Assembly (NCBI GenBank): GCA_002239065.1
Contig: MPNO01000049.1
Span: 1-35,716, forward strand
Direction of reading: 5' to 3'
Source of the DNA: Defluviicoccus sp. bin129
Lineage (GTDB): Bacteria > Pseudomonadota > Alphaproteobacteria > MPNO01
DNA length: 35,716 nt
Each line of letters begins with the position of its first letter. Positions within the stretch are counted from its first letter, which is position 1. A model generated the notes under the pieces. That model was given only the letters and a program-made list of their open reading frames with translations, made no database searches and was not told the DNA's origin. Below are positions 9,825 through 18,264 of the stretch, in pieces. Made by a program: the position numbers and the translations under genes.

Positions 9825-10205
9825 TCAGCCGGTCGCGGTCAGCGCGGCGGCGACCCGGCGGTCCTCGCCGGCGAGCACGTTGAAGGTGCGGCAGGCGGCG
9901 CCGGTATCCATCGCATCGGCGACAATGCCGCTTCTCCCGAGGGCCGCCTTCAGGTCGCGGTCGAGCGGCCGCATGGCGTCCCCGGTGCCGACCAGCAGGA
10001 TCTCCACCGCGGGATCGGCATCGACCACCGGGGCGAGCCCCTCCAGCGAGACATTGCCGGCATCGCCGTCGGGCCAGGCGAGGACGGCATCGGCGAGGAC
10101 GATGACCGATCCCGCAAAGACCGTCCCGGATATCCGGAACCGGCCCTCGCCGTAGGACTGGATGACGCTGCGGTCCCCCGGTTCGACCGATGCGATTTCG
10201 GTCAT
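9825..10205 (-). CDS. Mth938-like (DUF498) protein, NDUFAF3 family
   Basis: The 126-residue protein matches the Mth938/NDUFAF3 family: QSYGEGRFRISGTVFAGSVI at the N-terminus, VEILLVGTGDAMRPLDRDLK in the middle and DAMDTGAACRTFNVLAGEDR near the end, a run typical of the family. The human homologue NDUFAF3 assists early assembly of respiratory complex I. In alphaproteobacteria the gene usually sits next to secDF, as here (114 bp downstream of secF, same strand). The biochemical role is unknown; a membrane-protein assembly role is inferred from this context. Start ATG at 10205. Confidence 0.88.
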   Translation of the reverse strand: MTEIASVEPGDRSVIQSYGEGRFRISGTVFAGSVIVLADAVLAWPDGDAGNVSLEGLAPVVDADPAVEILLVGTGDAMRPLDRDLKAALGRSGIVADAMDTGAACRTFNVLAGEDRRVAAALTATG

Positions 10206-10240
10206 GCGGTCAGCCCGCTTCGCTCACGAAGCACTTGTCG

Positions 10241-10258
10241 CCCCGAACAGGTCCGGGG
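10241..10258. repeat. Small palindrome CCCCGAACAGGTCCGGGG
   Basis: An imperfect palindrome in the 114-bp gap between secF and the Mth938-like gene, followed by TGAC as at 7725-7743. It is probably the same family of small intergenic elements. It could form a hairpin in the secDF transcript; no function is shown. Confidence 0.5.
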
Positions 10259-10319
10259 TGACAGCGCCGGTGTCCGCGGGAACGGGGGCTTTCCGGCCAC
10301 CATCGGCGAGCCATGCCGG

Positions 10320-11255
10320 TCAGCCGGCGGCGCCCTCGTCGTCGACCTCGCCGACGATGAGGCCGCCGCGCTTGAGCTTCATGTAGACCAGCAGCGGCAC
10401 CGCGACCCAGATCGAGGAATAGGTGCCGACGATGACCCCCCAGATCATCGCGAAGCTGAACCCCTTGATCACCTGGCCGCCGAAGAAGAACAGGCAGAAC
10501 AGCGCCAGCAGGGTGGTCACGCTGGTCAGGATGGTCCGCGACAGGGTGTCGTTGACGCTGAGGTTCAGCAGGTCGTCGATGGCGAGGGTCTTGTACTTGC
10601 GCAGATTCTCGCGCACCCGGTCGTAGATCACCACCGTGTCGTTGATCGAGTAGCCGGCGATGGTCAGCACCGCGGCCACGGTCGACAGGTTGAATTCGAG
10701 CCCGAGCAGCGAGAAGATGCCGATGGTCAGGATCACGTCATGCGCCAGCGCGATCACCGCGCCGACGCCGAACTGCCATTCGAAGCGGAACCAGATATAG
10801 ACCAGCATGGCCGCCAGGGCGAGGAGCACCGCGGTGATCCCGGCCTCGATCAGCTCCGCCCCCACCTTGGGGCCGACGAACTCCACCCGTCGATAGTCGA
10901 CCCCGGGGCCGAGCGCCTCCTTGACCACCTCGACCGCCTTGAGCTGCTCGCGCTCCGCGCCGGTCTGGCGCTCGATGCGGATCAGCACGTCGGTCGGCTC
11001 GCCGAACTCCTGGAGCTCGACCTCGCCGAGGTCGAGGGTCGAGAGCTGCGAGCGCAGCGCGCCGATATCCGCCGGCCCCTCGGTGCGGATCTCGACCAGG
11101 ATTCCGCCGCGGAAATCGATGCCGTAGTTGAGCCCGACGGCGAGGAACAGCGCCGCCGACAGCACCGTGAGCGCGATCGACGCCATGCCGGCGATACGGC
11201 GCCAGCGCATGAAGTCGATCCTGGTTCCGGTCGGGATGAAGCTGACGAGGCGCAT
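10320..11255 (-). CDS. secF: Protein translocase subunit SecF
   Basis: SecF works with SecD as a proton-driven accessory to SecYEG and pulls exported proteins across the inner membrane. The 311-residue product begins MRLVSFIPTGTRIDFMRWRR. The first membrane segment (about 23-43) is followed by the signature LNYGIDFRGGILVEIRTEGP. A periplasmic domain follows, then five membrane segments with the RND-type blocks FEWQFGVGAVIALAHDVILT, VLTIAGYSINDTVVIYDRVR and LNLSVNDTLSRTILTSVTTL. Length and order are normal. It is 16 bp downstream of secD. Confidence 0.97.
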   Translation of the reverse strand: MRLVSFIPTGTRIDFMRWRRIAGMASIALTVLSAALFLAVGLNYGIDFRGGILVEIRTEGPADIGALRSQLSTLDLGEVELQEFGEPTDVLIRIERQTGAEREQLKAVEVVKEALGPGVDYRRVEFVGPKVGAELIEAGITAVLLALAAMLVYIWFRFEWQFGVGAVIALAHDVILTIGIFSLLGLEFNLSTVAAVLTIAGYSINDTVVIYDRVRENLRKYKTLAIDDLLNLSVNDTLSRTILTSVTTLLALFCLFFFGGQVIKGFSFAMIWGVIVGTYSSIWVAVPLLVYMKLKRGGLIVGEVDDEGAAG

Positions 11256-11271
11256 TGCGGTCTTCCGCCGT

Positions 11272-12846
11272 TCAGAGAGGCAGGACCTGCGGCCGTCGGC
11301 GCCGCAGCCAGGTGACGACCATCAGCCTGGTGACCATGATCGCGGTGAACATCGAGGTCATCAGCCCGATCGCCAGCGTCACCGCGAACCCCTTGATCGG
11401 CCCCGAGCCGAACTGGAACAGCAGCACGGCGGCGATGAAGGTGGTCAGATTGGCGTCGATGATCGTGGTCAGCGCGCGCTGATAGCCCGCATCGACCGCC
11501 GAGATCGGAGTTCGCCCGTTGCGCTGCTCCTCGCGTATTCGCTCGAAGATCAGCACATTGGCATCGACCGCCATGCCGATGGTGAGCACGATCCCGGCGA
11601 TCCCGGGCAGCGTCAGCGTCGCTTGCAGCAGCGACAGCGCGGCGCCGATCAGGATCATGTTGAGGGTCAGCGCGATATCGGCCATCAGGCCGAACGTGCC
11701 GTAGGTCGCGGCCATGAAGACGATCACGATGACGATGGCGAGCACGCTCGCGATCTTGCCGGCGCGGATCGAATCGGCGCCCATGCCGGGGCCGACGGTG
11801 CGCTCCTCCAGCACGGTGAGCGGCGCGGGCAGCGCGCCCGCGCGCAGCAGCAGCGCGAGGTCGCGCGCCGACTGGACGGTGAAGTTGCCGGAGATGATCC
11901 CGCTGCCGCCGAGGATCGGCTCGCGGATCACCGGCGCCGAGATCACCTTGCCGTCCAGCACGATGGCGAAGGGCCGCCCGACATTGCGCCGCGTGGTGTC
12001 GCCGAAGCGCCGGGCGCCGACCGCGTCGAAGCGGAAGCTGACGACCGGCTGGGCGTCCTGCACCGTGGGCTGGGCGTCGACCAGGGTGTCGCCGCCCACC
12101 ATCACCCGCTTGCGCACCAGATACTGCACCGGCTCGCCGTCGGGGCCGATTTCGTTGTCGGCGGGCAGCAGCTGCGAGCCCGGCGGCGGGCGGCCGCGGC
12201 GCGCCTGCTCGGCCGACATCGACTGGTCGACGAGGCGGAAATTCATCTTGGCCGTCTTGCCGAGCAGGCGCTTGATGCGCTCGGGGTCCTTGACGCCCGG
12301 CAGCTGGACCAGGATCCGGTCGGCGCCCTGGCGCTGGATCGCCGGCTCGCGCACCCCGGTCTCGTCGATCCGGCGGCGCACGATCTCGATCGACTGGTTG
12401 ACCGCCGAGGTCTTGACGTCGCGCACCGCCTGGTCGGTGAGGGCGATGGTGAAGCGCCCGCCGCTCACCGCGGTCTCGGTGCCGGTCTCGAGGCGCCTTG
12501 CGATGCGGCGCGCCTCGTCGACCTGGCCGGGGTCGCGCACCGTGAACGAGATGCCCTGGCCCTGGACGCCGAGCCCGCGATAGCCGATCCGGGCCCGCCT
12601 GAGCTCGGTTCGCGCGGCATCGACCAGCGCGACCAGACGCTCGCGGATCACCGCGTTGACCTCGACTTCGAGCAGCAGATGGGAGCCGCCCTGGAGATCG
12701 AGGCCGAGGCTGATCTGCTTGTTCGGAAGCCCGTCCGGGATGCCTTCCAGCACGCTGCGGTCGACCAGGTTGGGCGCGGCGTAGAAGATGCCGAGCGCGC
12801 AGACGATCGCGACGAGTACGATCTTCCACTTGGCGAAATAGATCAT
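11272..12846 (-). CDS. secD: Protein translocase subunit SecD
   Basis: SecD is the larger partner of SecF in the SecDF-YajC complex. The 524-residue protein has an N-terminal membrane anchor (about 8-26) and LGLDLQGGSHLLLEVEVNAV, the SecD signature. A large periplasmic region includes VNQSIEIVRRRIDETGVREP and GADRILVQLPGVKDPERIKR. C-terminal membrane segments carry GMAVDANVLIFERIREE and GPIKGFAVTLAIGLMTSMFT. The order yajC-secD-secF is conserved, with 57 bp after yajC and 16 bp before secF. The start ATG at 12846 fits homologues although its ribosome-binding site is weak. Confidence 0.97.
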   Translation of the reverse strand: MIYFAKWKIVLVAIVCALGIFYAAPNLVDRSVLEGIPDGLPNKQISLGLDLQGGSHLLLEVEVNAVIRERLVALVDAARTELRRARIGYRGLGVQGQGISFTVRDPGQVDEARRIARRLETGTETAVSGGRFTIALTDQAVRDVKTSAVNQSIEIVRRRIDETGVREPAIQRQGADRILVQLPGVKDPERIKRLLGKTAKMNFRLVDQSMSAEQARRGRPPPGSQLLPADNEIGPDGEPVQYLVRKRVMVGGDTLVDAQPTVQDAQPVVSFRFDAVGARRFGDTTRRNVGRPFAIVLDGKVISAPVIREPILGGSGIISGNFTVQSARDLALLLRAGALPAPLTVLEERTVGPGMGADSIRAGKIASVLAIVIVIVFMAATYGTFGLMADIALTLNMILIGAALSLLQATLTLPGIAGIVLTIGMAVDANVLIFERIREEQRNGRTPISAVDAGYQRALTTIIDANLTTFIAAVLLFQFGSGPIKGFAVTLAIGLMTSMFTAIMVTRLMVVTWLRRRRPQVLPL

Positions 12847-12903
12847 CGGGCGGGCCGGTCCACGCTACGCCTGTCCCGGCCGGAGGCGGCCGGTACGCGG
12901 CGG

Positions 12904-13380
12904 CTAGCGCCCATCCTCATCCGGGTGGTCGTCCGCCTCGTCATCGCCGTCATCGCGGGCGCGCTCCTGCCGCCGCCGGCGCGACCGGCTTCGCTTCGCC
13001 CGGCGCTCCTCTTCCTCGTCGTCGTCTTCATAATCGTCATCGTCGTCGTCGTCGTCCCGCGCCCGGCTCGGCGCCGGCTTGGCGACCAGCTCGGCGATCA
13101 TCGCGCGCATCACCCGGACCCGGACGTTCTCGGCGATCTCGACGCTGAGCTCGCTGTCGCCGATCACCCGCTGGACCTGGCCGACGATCCCGCCCGACGT
13201 GACCACCCGGTCGCCGCGCCTGAGCCCGGCGATCATCTCGCGATGCGCCTTGGCCTTCTTCTGCTGCGGGCGGATGAGCAGGAAGTAAAAGACCACGAAA
13301 ATCAGAACCAGCGGTATCAGCGGTTCGAGACCACCCATGCCCCCTCCTCCATCCTGGGCGAACGCCGGCGCTATCAACAT
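12904..13380 (-). CDS. yajC: YajC preprotein translocase subunit with long charged tail
   Basis: YajC is the small single-span partner of SecDF. The protein starts at 13380 (MLIAPAFAQDGGGGMGG), where GGAGG lies upstream. It has one membrane helix (about 19-38, PLIPLVLIFVVFYFLLIRPQ), then the signature QQKKAKAHREMIAGLRRGDR and VVTSGGIVGQVQRV. The usual family length is about 100-120 residues. Here 158 residues are reached because a tail is added after about residue 108: an acidic block (eight consecutive Asp, then YEDDDEEEE), an Arg/Lys/Ser-rich block and a second Asp/Glu-rich end. The tail is low complexity and of unknown function. Confidence 0.93.
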   Translation of the reverse strand: MLIAPAFAQDGGGGMGGLEPLIPLVLIFVVFYFLLIRPQQKKAKAHREMIAGLRRGDRVVTSGGIVGQVQRVIGDSELSVEIAENVRVRVMRAMIAELVAKPAPSRARDDDDDDDDYEDDDEEEERRAKRSRSRRRRQERARDDGDDEADDHPDEDGR

Positions 13381-13572
13381 CTGGTGATCCTCCGTCCGGT
13401 TCGCTGGGTTGCGCGCGGAGGCCGCCTGGACAAGCCACGGGCACCGGGCGTCGCGACCGCACGGACTATAGCGACCGCCCTCGCACATGCAACCGGTTCC
13501 CCGGCCCCGCCCTTGACTGCGAGACGGGGTGGTTTAGGGTCGCGCGCCGGCCGGGAAACGGGGAAGCGGGAA

Positions 13573-14469
13573 ATGGCGCGGGACGGAAACGGCGAGGCGG
13601 ACGGCGCGGAGCTCCGGGCGCTCTTGGCGCGGATCGCCGATGCGCTGGAGCGCGCCGCGCCGGCGGGCGCGGAGCCGGCCGATCTGCACGCGAACGAGGC
13701 CTTCGTCTGGCACCCCGAGGAGAGCCGCCTGGTCGCGGTCGAGGACGTCAACCGGCTCGATCTCGAGCTGCTGGTCGGAATCGACCGCCCGGCGGCGACG
13801 CTGATCGAGAACACGCGGCGCTTCGCGCGGGGCCTGCCGGCCAACAACGCCCTGCTGTGGGGCGCGAGGGGCATGGGCAAGAGCTCGCTGGTCAAGGCGG
13901 TGCACGGGGCGGTCAGCGCCGAGACCGGCGGCGGGCTCGGGCTGGTCGAGGTGCATCGCGAGGATCTCGGCAGCCTGCCGGTGCTGCTGGCGACGCTGCG
14001 CCGGGTCGCGCGCCGCTTCATCCTGTTCTGCGACGACCTCTCCTTCGAGGCCGAGGACACCACCTTCAAGTCGCTCAAGGCGCTGCTCGAAGGCGGCATC
14101 GAGGGCAGGCCCGCCAACGTGATCTTCTATGCGACCTCGAACCGGCGCCACCTGATGCCGCGCGAGATGATCGAGAACGAGCAATCCACCGCCATCGTCC
14201 CGGCCGAGGCGGTGGACGAGAAGGTCTCGCTGTCGGACCGGTTCGGCCTCTGGCTGGGCTTCCACAACTGCGACCAGGAGACCTATTTCCGCATCGTCGA
14301 GGGCTATGCGGAGCGCTACGGCCTGCGGCTGCCGCGCGAGAAACTGCGCGCCGAGGCGAAGGAATGGTCGGTCACCCGGGGCGCCCGGTCGGGCCGGGTC
14401 GCCTGGCAGTTCATCCAGGACCTGGCCGGGCGGGCCGGGGTGACGCTGGACCGGGCGGAAGGGCGCTGA
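13573..14469 (+). CDS. DUF815 family AAA-type ATPase
   Basis: The 298-residue protein has Walker A GARGMGKSSLVKAV near residue 97 and Walker B FILFCDDLSFE near residue 152. It also has the family blocks TTFKSLKALLEGGIEGRPAN, YATSNRRHLMPREMIENE and SDRFGLWLGFHNCDQETYF. DUF815 proteins are AAA+ ATPases of unknown cellular role; their gene often lies between the LysM-M23 gene and yajC in alphaproteobacteria, as here. It is divergent from yajC and is the only plus-strand gene inside this block. Its last 59 bases overlap the opposing lipoprotein gene. The ATG at 13573 has only a weak ribosome-binding site (GGGAAGCGGGAA). Confidence 0.9.
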   Translation: MARDGNGEADGAELRALLARIADALERAAPAGAEPADLHANEAFVWHPEESRLVAVEDVNRLDLELLVGIDRPAATLIENTRRFARGLPANNALLWGARGMGKSSLVKAVHGAVSAETGGGLGLVEVHREDLGSLPVLLATLRRVARRFILFCDDLSFEAEDTTFKSLKALLEGGIEGRPANVIFYATSNRRHLMPREMIENEQSTAIVPAEAVDEKVSLSDRFGLWLGFHNCDQETYFRIVEGYAERYGLRLPREKLRAEAKEWSVTRGARSGRVAWQFIQDLAGRAGVTLDRAEGR

Positions 14470-15382
14470 TCGACCGGCTGGGCGGCCCCAGATAGCGCAG
14501 CGGGTCGACCGCGCGGCGCCCCCGCCTGAGCTCGAAATGGAGCTGCGGCCGGCCCACGCTGCCGGTCGAGCCGACCCGCGAGATGGTCTCGCCGCGGCGC
14601 ACCTTCTGCCCGGTGCGGACCAGCAGCACGTAGTTATGGGCATAGGCGCTCATCCAGCCGCCGGCGTGCTTGATCAGCACCAGATTGCCGAAGCCGCGCA
14701 CCGCGTTGCCGGAATAGGCGACCACCCCGTTCTCGGCCGCCCGCACCCCGGCGCCGCGCCGCGCCAGGATGTTGATCCCGTCATTGCGCACCCCCTTGCC
14801 GCGGTTGCCGAAGCCGACCGCGACCGGCCCCTGGACCGGCCACAGGAAGCGCTTGCCGGCGCGCGGCGGCGGCCGGGCGAGCGCGACCCTGCGCGGCGGT
14901 CTGGCCTGGGCCCGCCGGGGCGCCGGCGCGGGGCGCTTCGCGACCCGGGGCTCCGCCGCCCGCCCGGCCCCGGGCAGGCGCAGCGCCTGGCCCGGATAGA
15001 TCCGGTAGGGCGGCTCGATGCGGTTGATCGCGGCCAGGCGCCCGGCGGACACGCCGTGGCGCCGGGCGATGCGCTGCACGGTGTCGCCGCGCCGCACCAC
15101 GTGCTGCCTCTCGCCGGGCAGGAGCAGCTTCTGGCCGGGATGGATGCGGTAGGGCGGGCCGAGCCGGTTGAGGGTGATGAGCCCGCGCAGCGGCACCCCG
15201 TGGCGGCGGGCGATGCGGTAGAGCGTATCGCCGCGCCGGACCACCGCGACGCCCGCCTCGGGGCCGGCCGCGCCCGCCGCCGGGGCGGGGCTCCGCGCCG
15301 GGCCGGCGCTGTAGTAGTCGCGGCCGCCGCCGCAGGCGGAGACGGCAAGCAACGCCACCATCAGGACGACGGTTCTGAGCAC
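14411..15382 (-). CDS. Lipoprotein with two LysM domains and a degenerate M23 (LytM) domain, NlpD/DipM-like
   Basis: A signal peptide ends in a lipobox (LLAVSAC, Cys17), so the 323-residue product is a membrane-anchored lipoprotein. LysM domains lie at about 46-90 (VVRRGDTLYRIARRHGVPLR) and 93-137 (VVRRGDTVQRIARRHGVSAG). A basic linker precedes the M23 domain (about 178-300). The metal ligands look lost: the HxxxD position reads NDGIN, and the HxH motif reads QLHFE. E. coli NlpD has a similarly degenerate domain and activates a cell-wall amidase rather than cutting peptidoglycan, so an activator role in septum splitting is inferred. The neighbour pcm is a usual partner. Its 3' end overlaps the DUF815 gene by 59 bp. 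Confidence 0.9.
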   Translation of the reverse strand: MLRTVVLMVALLAVSACGGGRDYYSAGPARSPAPAAGAAGPEAGVAVVRRGDTLYRIARRHGVPLRGLITLNRLGPPYRIHPGQKLLLPGERQHVVRRGDTVQRIARRHGVSAGRLAAINRIEPPYRIYPGQALRLPGAGRAAEPRVAKRPAPAPRRAQARPPRRVALARPPPRAGKRFLWPVQGPVAVGFGNRGKGVRNDGINILARRGAGVRAAENGVVAYSGNAVRGFGNLVLIKHAGGWMSAYAHNYVLLVRTGQKVRRGETISRVGSTGSVGRPQLHFELRRGRRAVDPLRYLGPPSRSISALPPGPASPRPARPGPG

Positions 15383-15465
15383 GTTGGAAAGAGTCCGTTA
15401 AATCAACTCTTTCCCAGCCTAACCTCACCCGATTCGGAACGCAATGCGGGCAAGCGAATCGGGGG

Positions 15466-16113
15466 TCAGGGCGGGGACCCGTCCACCGCGTCGGGCAGCA
15501 GCGGGACGAAACGCACCGGCCACAGGGTCTCGTAATCCACCGAATCGCCGCGCCGGCGGCACTTCAGGAGCTGCTGATCCTCCTCCTCGCCGCCCACCGG
15601 CAGGATCATGATTCCGTCCGGCGCCAGCTGGTCGAGCAGCACCGGCGGGACGTCGACCGCCGCGGCGGTCACGATGATCCGCTCGAACGGCGCCACCTCG
15701 GGCCAGCCCCGCGAGCCGTCGTCCCACCTGGTGGTGATGTTGGCGAGGCGGAGCCGCTCGAAGCGCCCCTCGGCCTCGCGCAGCAGGGGGCGCAGGCGCT
15801 CGACGGTGTAGACCCGGCGGCACAGCCCGGACAGCACCGCCGTCTGGTAGCCCGATCCGGTGCCGATCTCCAGCACCTTCAGGCGCTTGTCCAGCTCGAG
15901 CTCGCGCGTCATGTAGCCGACCACCGCGGGCTGGGAGATGGTCTGGCCGTGGCCGATCGGCAGCGCCGCGTTGTCGTGCGCCCGGGCGCGGAAGGCCGGC
16001 GGCACGAACATCTCGCGCGGCACCCGCTCGATCGCCGACAGCACGTCGCGATCGGTGATGCCGTGGTCGCGGAGCTCCGTGATCAGCCGGATCCTCGACT
16101 CGTACTCGATCAC
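15466..16113 (-). CDS. pcm: Protein-L-isoaspartate O-methyltransferase
   Basis: Pcm methylates isoaspartyl residues with S-adenosylmethionine to start repair of aged proteins. The product has the family motifs LPIGHGQTISQPAVVGYMT, VLEIGTGSGYQTAVLSGL (SAM-binding loop) and RIIVTAAAVDVPPVLLDQLA. The GTG at 16113 is preferred because GGAGG lies 5-6 bases before it and it gives a normal N-terminus (215 residues, reading IEYESRIRLITELRDHGITD); the alternative ATG at 16131 would add six residues. It sits 37 bp downstream of serS. The surE gene that usually lies between serS and pcm in related genomes is missing. Confidence 0.96.
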   Translation of the reverse strand: MIEYESRIRLITELRDHGITDRDVLSAIERVPREMFVPPAFRARAHDNAALPIGHGQTISQPAVVGYMTRELELDKRLKVLEIGTGSGYQTAVLSGLCRRVYTVERLRPLLREAEGRFERLRLANITTRWDDGSRGWPEVAPFERIIVTAAAVDVPPVLLDQLAPDGIMILPVGGEEEDQQLLKCRRRGDSVDYETLWPVRFVPLLPDAVDGSPP

Positions 16114-16150
16114 GGAACACCTCCGGCGCAATTCGGCATGGGCGCGGCGT

Positions 16151-17434
16151 CTACCCCCGGCGCGCCGGGCGGATCGCGTCGAGACCGCCCATATAGGGGC
16201 GCAGCGCCGCCGGCAGGGCGACCGACCCGTCTTCCCGCTGGCCGTTCTCCAGCACCGCGATCAGCAGCCGGCCGACCGCGACGCCCGACCCGTTGAGGGT
16301 GTGCACGAAGGCGGTCCCCCTGCGGTCTTCCGGGCGGTAGCGCGCGCGCATCCGCCGCGCCTGGAAGGCGCCGCAATTGGAACAGCTGGAAATCTCGCGA
16401 TAGGCGTCCTGGCCGGGCAGCCAGACCTCGATGTCGTAGGTCTTCTCGGCCGCGAACCCCATGTCGCCGGTCGACAGCACGACCACCCGGTAGGCCAGGT
16501 CGAGGCGCTTGAGCACCTCCTCGGCCGCGCCGGTCATGCGCTCGTGCTCGCCGGGCGAGTCCTCCGGCATCGTCACGCTGACCAGCTCGACCTTGTGGAA
16601 CTGGTGCTGGCGCAGCATGCCGCGGGTGTCGCGCCCGGCGGCGCCCGCCTCCGAGCGGAAGCAGGGGGTGAGGGCGACGAAGCGGAGCGGGAGCTCGGCG
16701 GGGTCGAGAATCTCCTCCGCCACCAGATTGGTCAGCGGCACCTCGGCGGTCGGGATCAGCCAGTGGCCGGTGTCGGTCCTGAACAGATCCTCGGCGAACT
16801 TGGGAAGCTGCCCGGTGCCGAAGAGCGCCGCATCGCGCACCAGCAAGGGGGTGCTGGTCTCGGTGTAGCCGAACCCGGCGGTGTGCAGGTCGAGCATGAA
16901 GGCGGCCAGCGCGCGCTCGAGCCGGGCGAGCGCGTCGTTGAGCACCACGAAGCGCGCGCCGGAGAGCTTCGAGGCGGCGGCGAAATCCATCATGCCCAGC
17001 GCTTCGCCGATGGCGACGTGGTCGCGCGCCTCGAAGGCGAATTCGGGCGGCGCGCCGACGCGGCGCAGCTCGACATTGGCGTTCTCGTCGGGACCGTCGG
17101 GAACGTCCCCGGCCGGCAGGTTGGGGAGGTCCGCCAGCAGGGCGTCGATCTCGGCGTCGATTCCGGCGCACTCGTCCTCCAGCGCCTGCATGCGGGTCTT
17201 GATCCGGGCGACCTCGTGGATCAGGGCGGCGGCGTCCCCGCCCTCCTTCTTCGCCGCGCCGATCTCGCGCGATGCCTCGTTGCGCCGGGTCCGGTGGGTC
17301 TGGAGCTCGGTCTGGCGCGCGCGGCGGCGGGAGTCGAGCGCGAGGATGCCCGCGCTCACCGGCTCGAGCCCGCGGCGCCGCAGCCCGCGGTCGAGGTCTT
17401 CAGGGTTGTCCCTGATCCAGCGCAGATCGAGCAT
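16151..17434 (-). CDS. serS: Seryl-tRNA synthetase
   Basis: This class II synthetase charges tRNA-Ser, and also tRNA-Sec where one exists. The 427-residue protein begins [20 protein letters not shown], has an N-terminal coiled-coil tRNA arm (about 28-105), and class II motif 2 [20 protein letters not shown]. Motif 3 is [20 protein letters not shown]. The motif [13 protein letters not shown] and the active-site loop are also present. Length is typical. It lies 29 bp downstream of tatC, probably in one long operon. Confidence 0.98.
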   Translation of the reverse strand: MLDLRWIRDNPEDLDRGLRRRGLEPVSAGILALDSRRRARQTELQTHRTRRNEASREIGAAKKEGGDAAALIHEVARIKTRMQALEDECAGIDAEIDALLADLPNLPAGDVPDGPDENANVELRRVGAPPEFAFEARDHVAIGEALGMMDFAAASKLSGARFVVLNDALARLERALAAFMLDLHTAGFGYTETSTPLLVRDAALFGTGQLPKFAEDLFRTDTGHWLIPTAEVPLTNLVAEEILDPAELPLRFVALTPCFRSEAGAAGRDTRGMLRQHQFHKVELVSVTMPEDSPGEHERMTGAAEEVLKRLDLAYRVVVLSTGDMGFAAEKTYDIEVWLPGQDAYREISSCSNCGAFQARRMRARYRPEDRRGTAFVHTLNGSGVAVGRLLIAVLENGQREDGSVALPAALRPYMGGLDAIRPARRG

Positions 17435-17463
17435 CGTCTACTCCGCCGTCGCGGCAGGCCCGG

Positions 17464-18264
17464 CTATGCGGACGCATCCTCGGCGGCTTCGCGCTCGGCG
17501 CGCTTGCGCTCCATGATGCGGGCCCCGATGATCGAGGCTTCGTACAGCAGGATGATCGGCAATGCGAGCCCGATCTGGCTGAACACGTCCGGCGGGGTCA
17601 GGATCGCCGCGGCGACGAACACCGCGACGATGGCGTAGCGCCGCTTGGCGGCGAGCCCGTCGGCGGTGACGATCCCGACGCGCGCCAGCAGCATCAGGAA
17701 GACCGGCAACTCGAAGCCGATGCCGAAGGCGAAGATCAGCCGCATCACCAGCGACAGATACTGGTCGACCTTGGGCTCGACCTCGATCGCCAGATCGCCG
17801 GGGTCGGCGGGTTTCTGGAAGTCGAGGAAGAACTCCCACGCCACCGGCATCACGCCGTAATAGACCAGCGAAGCGCCCATGCAGAACAGGACGGGGGTGG
17901 CCATCAGGAAGGGCAGGAACGCCCGGCGCTCGTTCCTGTAGAGGCCGGGGGCGACGAACAGCCAGACCTGCATCGAGATCAGCGGGAAGGCGATCAGCGC
18001 GGCGGTCCAGAACGCCACCTTGACATAGGTGAAGAACGCCTCGTGCAGGGCGGTGAAGATCATCCGGCTGCCCTCGCGCTCGTCGAGCGCGGCGGCCAGC
18101 GGCCGGACCAGGAAGCCGAAAATCTCCTCGGCCACGAAGAAACAGGCGAAGAAGGTCACGAGGAAGCCGATGGCGCAGTAGATCAGCCGGGTGCGCAGTT
18201 CGATCAGGTGATCGAGCAGCGGCATCGCCTTGTCGGGCGGGGTCTCGTCGACCGCTTCGTTCAC
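17464..18264 (-). CDS. tatC: Sec-independent protein translocase TatC
   Basis: TatC is the multi-span receptor that recognises twin-arginine signal peptides. The 266-residue product shows the N-terminal signature MPLLDHLIELRTRLIYCAIG followed by six hydrophobic segments. Family blocks include FFTYVKVAFWTAALIAFPLI, FVAPGLYRNERRAFLPF, FGIGFELPVFLMLLARVGIV and VAAAILTPPDVFSQIGLALP. Its ATG overlaps the tatB stop (ATGA). The C-terminus ends in a short charged tail. Confidence 0.97.
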   Translation of the reverse strand: MNEAVDETPPDKAMPLLDHLIELRTRLIYCAIGFLVTFFACFFVAEEIFGFLVRPLAAALDEREGSRMIFTALHEAFFTYVKVAFWTAALIAFPLISMQVWLFVAPGLYRNERRAFLPFLMATPVLFCMGASLVYYGVMPVAWEFFLDFQKPADPGDLAIEVEPKVDQYLSLVMRLIFAFGIGFELPVFLMLLARVGIVTADGLAAKRRYAIVAVFVAAAILTPPDVFSQIGLALPIILLYEASIIGARIMERKRAEREAAEDASA

